Shown here: in pieces, positions 8,826 to 9,087 of the stretch
Position numbering within the stretch: position 1 is the first letter of the stretch
Layout of the letters: each line of letters begins with the position of its first letter
Source of the DNA: an uncultured Clostridia bacterium
GTDB lineage: Bacteria; Bacillota; Clostridia; Oscillospirales; Acutalibacteraceae
Direction: 5' to 3'
DNA: 9,087 nucleotides
Assembly: GCA_946633275.1 (NCBI GenBank)
Contig: CAMPAT010000018.1
Coordinates: forward strand, 1 to 9,087
Program-made: the position numbers and the translations under genes
Notes under the pieces: model-generated
What the model was told of the DNA's origin: nothing
Database searches by the model: none
What the model saw: the letters and a program-made list of their open reading frames with translations, nothing else

Positions 8826-9087
8826 ATGGCTAACAAATTTGTAACCGCTATTTTCGGAGACTATTCCAAGAAGGAAGTTAAAAGGCTCCGCAAAACAGTG
8901 GACAAGATTAACGACCTTGCGGATAAGTACAAGGAGATGGACGACAAGGAACTGTCCGCTCAGACTAATCTGCTTAAGGACAGGCTCGCAGGCGGCGAAA
9001 CTCTCGACGATATTCTCCCCGATGCGTTCGCTGTATGCCGCGAGGCTGCTGAGCGTATTATCGGTCTTCGTCACTTTGACGTACAGC
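8826..9087 (+). CDS. secA: Preprotein translocase ATPase SecA, first 87 codons (3' end beyond window)
   Basis: SecA is the motor that pushes unfolded precursor proteins through the SecYEG channel. The visible N-terminus shows the family pattern: a short amphipathic start (MANKFVTAIFGDYSKKEVKRL), a helix containing MDDKELSAQT (39-48), and LPDAFAVCREAAERIIGLRHFDVQ (64-87). Gln87 at the very edge corresponds to the Q-motif of the first ATPase domain; the Walker A motif would follow just outside the window. Full-length SecA is about 800-950 residues, so about a tenth is seen. AGAGGTG at 8812-8818 lies seven bases before the ATG. It has its own promoter and a leader stem-loop. Confidence 0.96.
   Translation, partial: MANKFVTAIFGDYSKKEVKRLRKTVDKINDLADKYKEMDDKELSAQTNLLKDRLAGGETLDDILPDAFAVCREAAERIIGLRHFDVQ

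Overview
The window looks like ordinary chromosome from an anaerobic, low-to-mid GC Firmicute, most likely a gut Clostridia/Ruminococcaceae-type bacterium. This is inferred from the pth-mfd gene order, the purine-rich ribosome binding sites 5-8 bases before nearly every start, the near-consensus sigma-A promoters in AT-rich gaps, and an oxygen-sensitive radical SAM enzyme. No rRNA, tRNA, insertion sequence, CRISPR array or phage gene was seen.

Layout. Positions 1-7888 are coded on the minus strand and 8087-9087 on the plus strand, with a divergent promoter region between. Reading the minus strand from its upstream end: a small membrane phosphoglycosyltransferase (7271-7888); a full-length LacZ-type beta-galactosidase (4164-7223), 47 bases behind it and probably on the same transcript; a radical SAM/SPASM protein of unassigned function (2645-4069) with its own strong promoter; then pth (1989-2576) and mfd (1-1981, cut by the window edge), which form a tightly coupled pair. 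On the plus strand are a small lipoprotein of unknown function (8087-8692) and the first 87 codons of secA (8826-9087, cut by the edge), each with a good promoter.

How the genes work together. Pth recycles peptidyl-tRNA and Mfd removes RNA polymerase stalled at DNA damage; both are housekeeping. SecA drives protein export and would handle secretory proteins such as the lipoprotein next to it. The beta-galactosidase is cytoplasmic and has no transporter or regulator in the window. The phosphoglycosyltransferase normally starts a lipid-linked glycan, but no other glycan genes are visible. The radical SAM protein has no visible precursor peptide or partner.

No clearly new multi-gene system is present. 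The items most worth a second look are the orphan radical SAM/SPASM protein, the divergent promoter region with two palindromic ATTGCAAT boxes, a stem-loop at the start of the secA leader, and a perfect 10-bp hairpin in front of pth that could be a terminator or a 5' leader structure.
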